NCBI GenBank assembly: GCA_023265235.1
Contig: JAHFUF010000171.1
Location: 1 to 7,873, forward strand
Reading direction: 5' to 3'
From: Blastocatellia bacterium
Lineage (GTDB): Bacteria; Acidobacteriota; Blastocatellia; Chloracidobacteriales; JADJPF01
Length of the DNA stretch: 7,873 nt
In this document: positions 5,993 through 7,873 of the stretch, in pieces
How positions within the stretch are numbered: position 1 is the first letter of the stretch
Layout: every line of letters begins with the position of its first letter
Notes under the pieces: generated by a model
What the model saw: the letters and a program-made list of their open reading frames with translations, nothing else
Database searches by the model: none
Told to the model about the DNA's origin: nothing
Program-made: the position numbers and the translations under genes

Positions 5993-6853
5993 ATGGCTGT
6001 TTTTGAACAAAAATATAAACCCTATATAGATGAATTAACCCCTAGTTGGTCAAGGTTTCTAGTTTTACCTCGTTATGCATACCAAGAAATCTTTCAATCT
6101 AAGCTATTTTTAGCACTTTTTGTTACTTGTTTTGTCTATCCGCTAGCCGCTATGTTAATTGTTTATTTACACCATAATGCTACAGCACTAGCAATGCTAC
6201 AAATACCCATTGATAAGATTATTCCCATAGACTTAGACTTTTTCTACTACTTTGTTGTTATTCAAAGCACTTTTGGGTTTTTTATAACAATGTTTATTGG
6301 CCCTACTTTAGTAGCACAAGATATTAACAACAATGGCTTAGCACTCTATTTATGTCGGCCATTTTCACGCTTTGAATATATATTAGGTAAAATGTCTGTT
6401 CTTTTAACTTTACTATCCTTAATCACTTGGTTACCAGGGCTATTACTGTTTTTCCTTCAATCCTATTTAGAAGGAATGTCTTGGCTAGTTAGCAATATTA
6501 GGGTTGCTGGGGCTATTTTACTAGGTAGTGGTATTTGGATTTTATTATTAGCATTAATAGCTCAAGCCATTTCTGCTTGGGTTAAATGGAGAGTTGCTGC
6601 AATGGGAATATTATTAGGGATCTTTTTTATTCCTAATGCTATTGCCGCAATGATTAAAGGTATTTTTCAAACACAATGGGGCTATATTATAAGTACTCGT
6701 TCTCTAATGCGTACAGTTTTAGCAGACTTATTTAATCACTCTAATCGTATAGAAGTTCCTGTTTGGTCTGCATGGACAGCACTTTTAGTAATTTGTGTAA
6801 TTTGTCTATTATTATTATTTAGAAAAGTAAAAGCTTATGAAGTTATTTCTTAA
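5993..6853 (+). CDS. ABC-2-type transporter permease, six membrane helices
   Basis: A 286-residue integral membrane subunit with about six hydrophobic segments: roughly 38-59, 84-107, 134-155, 171-191, 200-220 and 259-277. Between the second and third is AQDINNNGLALYLCRPFSRFEY-like sequence (108-129, key residues D110, G115, L118, R122, P123, S125, R126), matching the cytoplasmic coupling stretch of ABC-2 permeases (RDRExGTLexyLxRPlSR-type). It starts immediately after the stop of the preceding ATPase, with GGAGG (5980-5984) eight bases upstream, so it is translated from the same message and is the likely partner of that ATPase. The substrate is unknown. A 47-base gap to the second ATPase holds only a weak TTTTG/CAAAA hairpin and an AAGAG ribosome binding site (6888-6892). 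Confidence 0.88.
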   Translation: MAVFEQKYKPYIDELTPSWSRFLVLPRYAYQEIFQSKLFLALFVTCFVYPLAAMLIVYLHHNATALAMLQIPIDKIIPIDLDFFYYFVVIQSTFGFFITMFIGPTLVAQDINNNGLALYLCRPFSRFEYILGKMSVLLTLLSLITWLPGLLLFFLQSYLEGMSWLVSNIRVAGAILLGSGIWILLLALIAQAISAWVKWRVAAMGILLGIFFIPNAIAAMIKGIFQTQWGYIISTRSLMRTVLADLFNHSNRIEVPVWSAWTALLVICVICLLLLFRKVKAYEVIS

Positions 6854-6900
6854 GAATTTTTTATTCTTTTGTTTCTTCAAAAGCCCTAAGAGTTAATTTT

Positions 6901-7827
6901 ATGATTACTTTTGAAAATGTCTCTAAATTTTATGGTGAGATTTTAGGGGTTAACCGTATTAACCTTTCAATCTCTCGTGGTATTACTAGTTTAGTTGGCC
7001 CCAATGGTTCTGGTAAAACTACTTTGATGAACTTAATGTCAGGTTTACTTAGACCAACACAAGGCTCTATTAGCATTCTAGGGTTTACCCCTGACCAACC
7101 AGAACAACTATTTCGTAAATTAGGCTATTGTTCACAGTTTGATTTCTTTCCTAAAGGGGTTAATGGCCGTGATTTTATTCAATCTTTCCTAGAAATTAGT
7201 GGTTATGTTCGTAAAGAAGCAATTAATTTAACTAATCGTGCTTTAGAACGAGTAAATTTGGTTGAAGCAGCAAAACGTAAAGTAGAAGGTTATAGCAAAG
7301 GTATGCGTCAACGTATTAGACTTGCACAAGCAATTGCTCATAACCCTCAAGTACTTGTACTAGATGAACCTCTTAATGGTCTTGACCCTATGGCAAGGGC
7401 AGAAGTTATTGCACTATTTCGTCAACTTTCTGCTGAAGGGATGTATTTAATTATTTCTAGTCATATTTTACACGAAGTAGATATGATGTCAGATAGAGTA
7501 GTATTAATAAATAATGGCTATATTGTTGCAGATGGAGCTACTCGTGGTGTTCGTAGTGAAATGCAAGAACATCCATTACAAATTTTGATTCGCTGTGATC
7601 GACCTTCTGTCCTAGCAGCAAAAGTATTTCAACAAGAGGATATAGTAGAGGCTAGGTTACATAAAGACCGTAAAGGTTTATTTATTAAAACTGTTAACCC
7701 TGATGAGTTCTACTTATTTTTTAACAAAGTAGTATTAGAAGAAAACTTACAAGTTGAATCCATCCATCCAGTAGATGATGATTTAACGGCTATTTATCAG
7801 TACTTAATTGGTTCTGAAGGGAGTTAA
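6901..7827 (+). CDS. Second ABC transporter ATP-binding protein
   Basis: A 308-residue ATPase subunit with intact motifs: Walker A GPNGSGKT (33-40), Q-loop glutamine Q79 in GYCSQFD, signature YSKGMRQR (131-138), Walker B VLVLDEPLNGLD (151-162) with E156, and H188 in ISSH. About 90 residues after the core form a C-terminal extension. It is a paralogue of the ATPase at 5075 but clearly diverged (canonical Q-loop here, glutamate there; SKGMRQ against SLGMKQ), so it is not a recent duplicate. The AAGAG at 6888-6892 lies eight bases upstream of the ATG. The ATPase-permease-ATPase order suggests either two exporters made together or one complex with two different ATPases, the second paired with the gene that starts at 7833. 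Confidence 0.93.
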   Translation: MITFENVSKFYGEILGVNRINLSISRGITSLVGPNGSGKTTLMNLMSGLLRPTQGSISILGFTPDQPEQLFRKLGYCSQFDFFPKGVNGRDFIQSFLEISGYVRKEAINLTNRALERVNLVEAAKRKVEGYSKGMRQRIRLAQAIAHNPQVLVLDEPLNGLDPMARAEVIALFRQLSAEGMYLIISSHILHEVDMMSDRVVLINNGYIVADGATRGVRSEMQEHPLQILIRCDRPSVLAAKVFQQEDIVEARLHKDRKGLFIKTVNPDEFYLFFNKVVLEENLQVESIHPVDDDLTAIYQYLIGSEGS

Positions 7828-7832
7828 GCAAA

Positions 7833-7873
7833 ATGAGTTCTAGAGTGGAAATATATTCTGATGAAAAAGTAGA
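7833..7873 (+). CDS. Start of a further gene, possibly a second permease (partial)
   Basis: An ATG five bases after the preceding stop opens a frame that runs to the window edge, beginning MSSRVEIYSDEKV. GAAGGGAG (7816-7823, overlapping the end of the ATPase gene) gives a good ribosome binding site about ten bases upstream. The fragment is too short for identification. Its place after an ABC ATPase and its hydrophilic N-terminus, like that of the permease at 5993, make an ABC-2-type permease the likeliest product; that is inference from context. Confidence 0.6.
   Translation, partial: MSSRVEIYSDEKV

Overview
The window is about 7.9 kb of AT-rich bacterial DNA with densely packed genes, all on the + strand. 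The organism cannot be named from the sequence alone. An ECF-type sigma factor followed by one very large protein that joins a zinc-finger anti-sigma region, a FecR-like domain and a DUF3352-like secreted part suggests Acidobacteriota (Blastocatellia-like) to me, but this is an impression from gene architecture, not a search result.

Layout. Positions 1-78 are the last codons of an unidentified gene. It overlaps by ATGA the start of a compact, divergent superfamily 1 (UvrD-like) helicase (75-1388). After a 152-base gap with a strong ribosome binding site, a sigma factor (GTG start, 1541-2095) overlaps by one base (TAATG) an 866-residue anti-sigma/FecR/DUF3352-like membrane protein (2095-4695). 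Next comes a non-coding repeat element (4692-5035): a perfect hairpin at each end with 12 contiguous, degenerate 21-bp tandem repeats between them. The stop codon of the FecR gene lies inside the left end of this element. The rest is an ABC exporter cluster: ATPase (5075-5992), six-helix ABC-2-type permease (5993-6853), a second ATPase (6901-7827), and the first codons of another gene (7833 onward), plausibly a second permease.

How the genes may work together. The sigma factor and the FecR protein are almost certainly one transcription unit and a regulatory pair: a cytoplasmic zinc-finger region to hold the sigma factor, one membrane helix, and a large outer part that could sense an envelope signal. 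The exporter genes read in the same direction but are separated from the regulator by the repeat element, so whether they share its transcript or control is open.

The most unusual part is the repeat element at 4692-5035. Its two end hairpins differ at six positions that form three compensating base pairs, which indicates that the folded structure has been under selection. The array between them keeps a strict 21-bp (two helical turns) period without any length change over 12 units. The same region stays open in a reading frame on both strands, which invites false gene calls.
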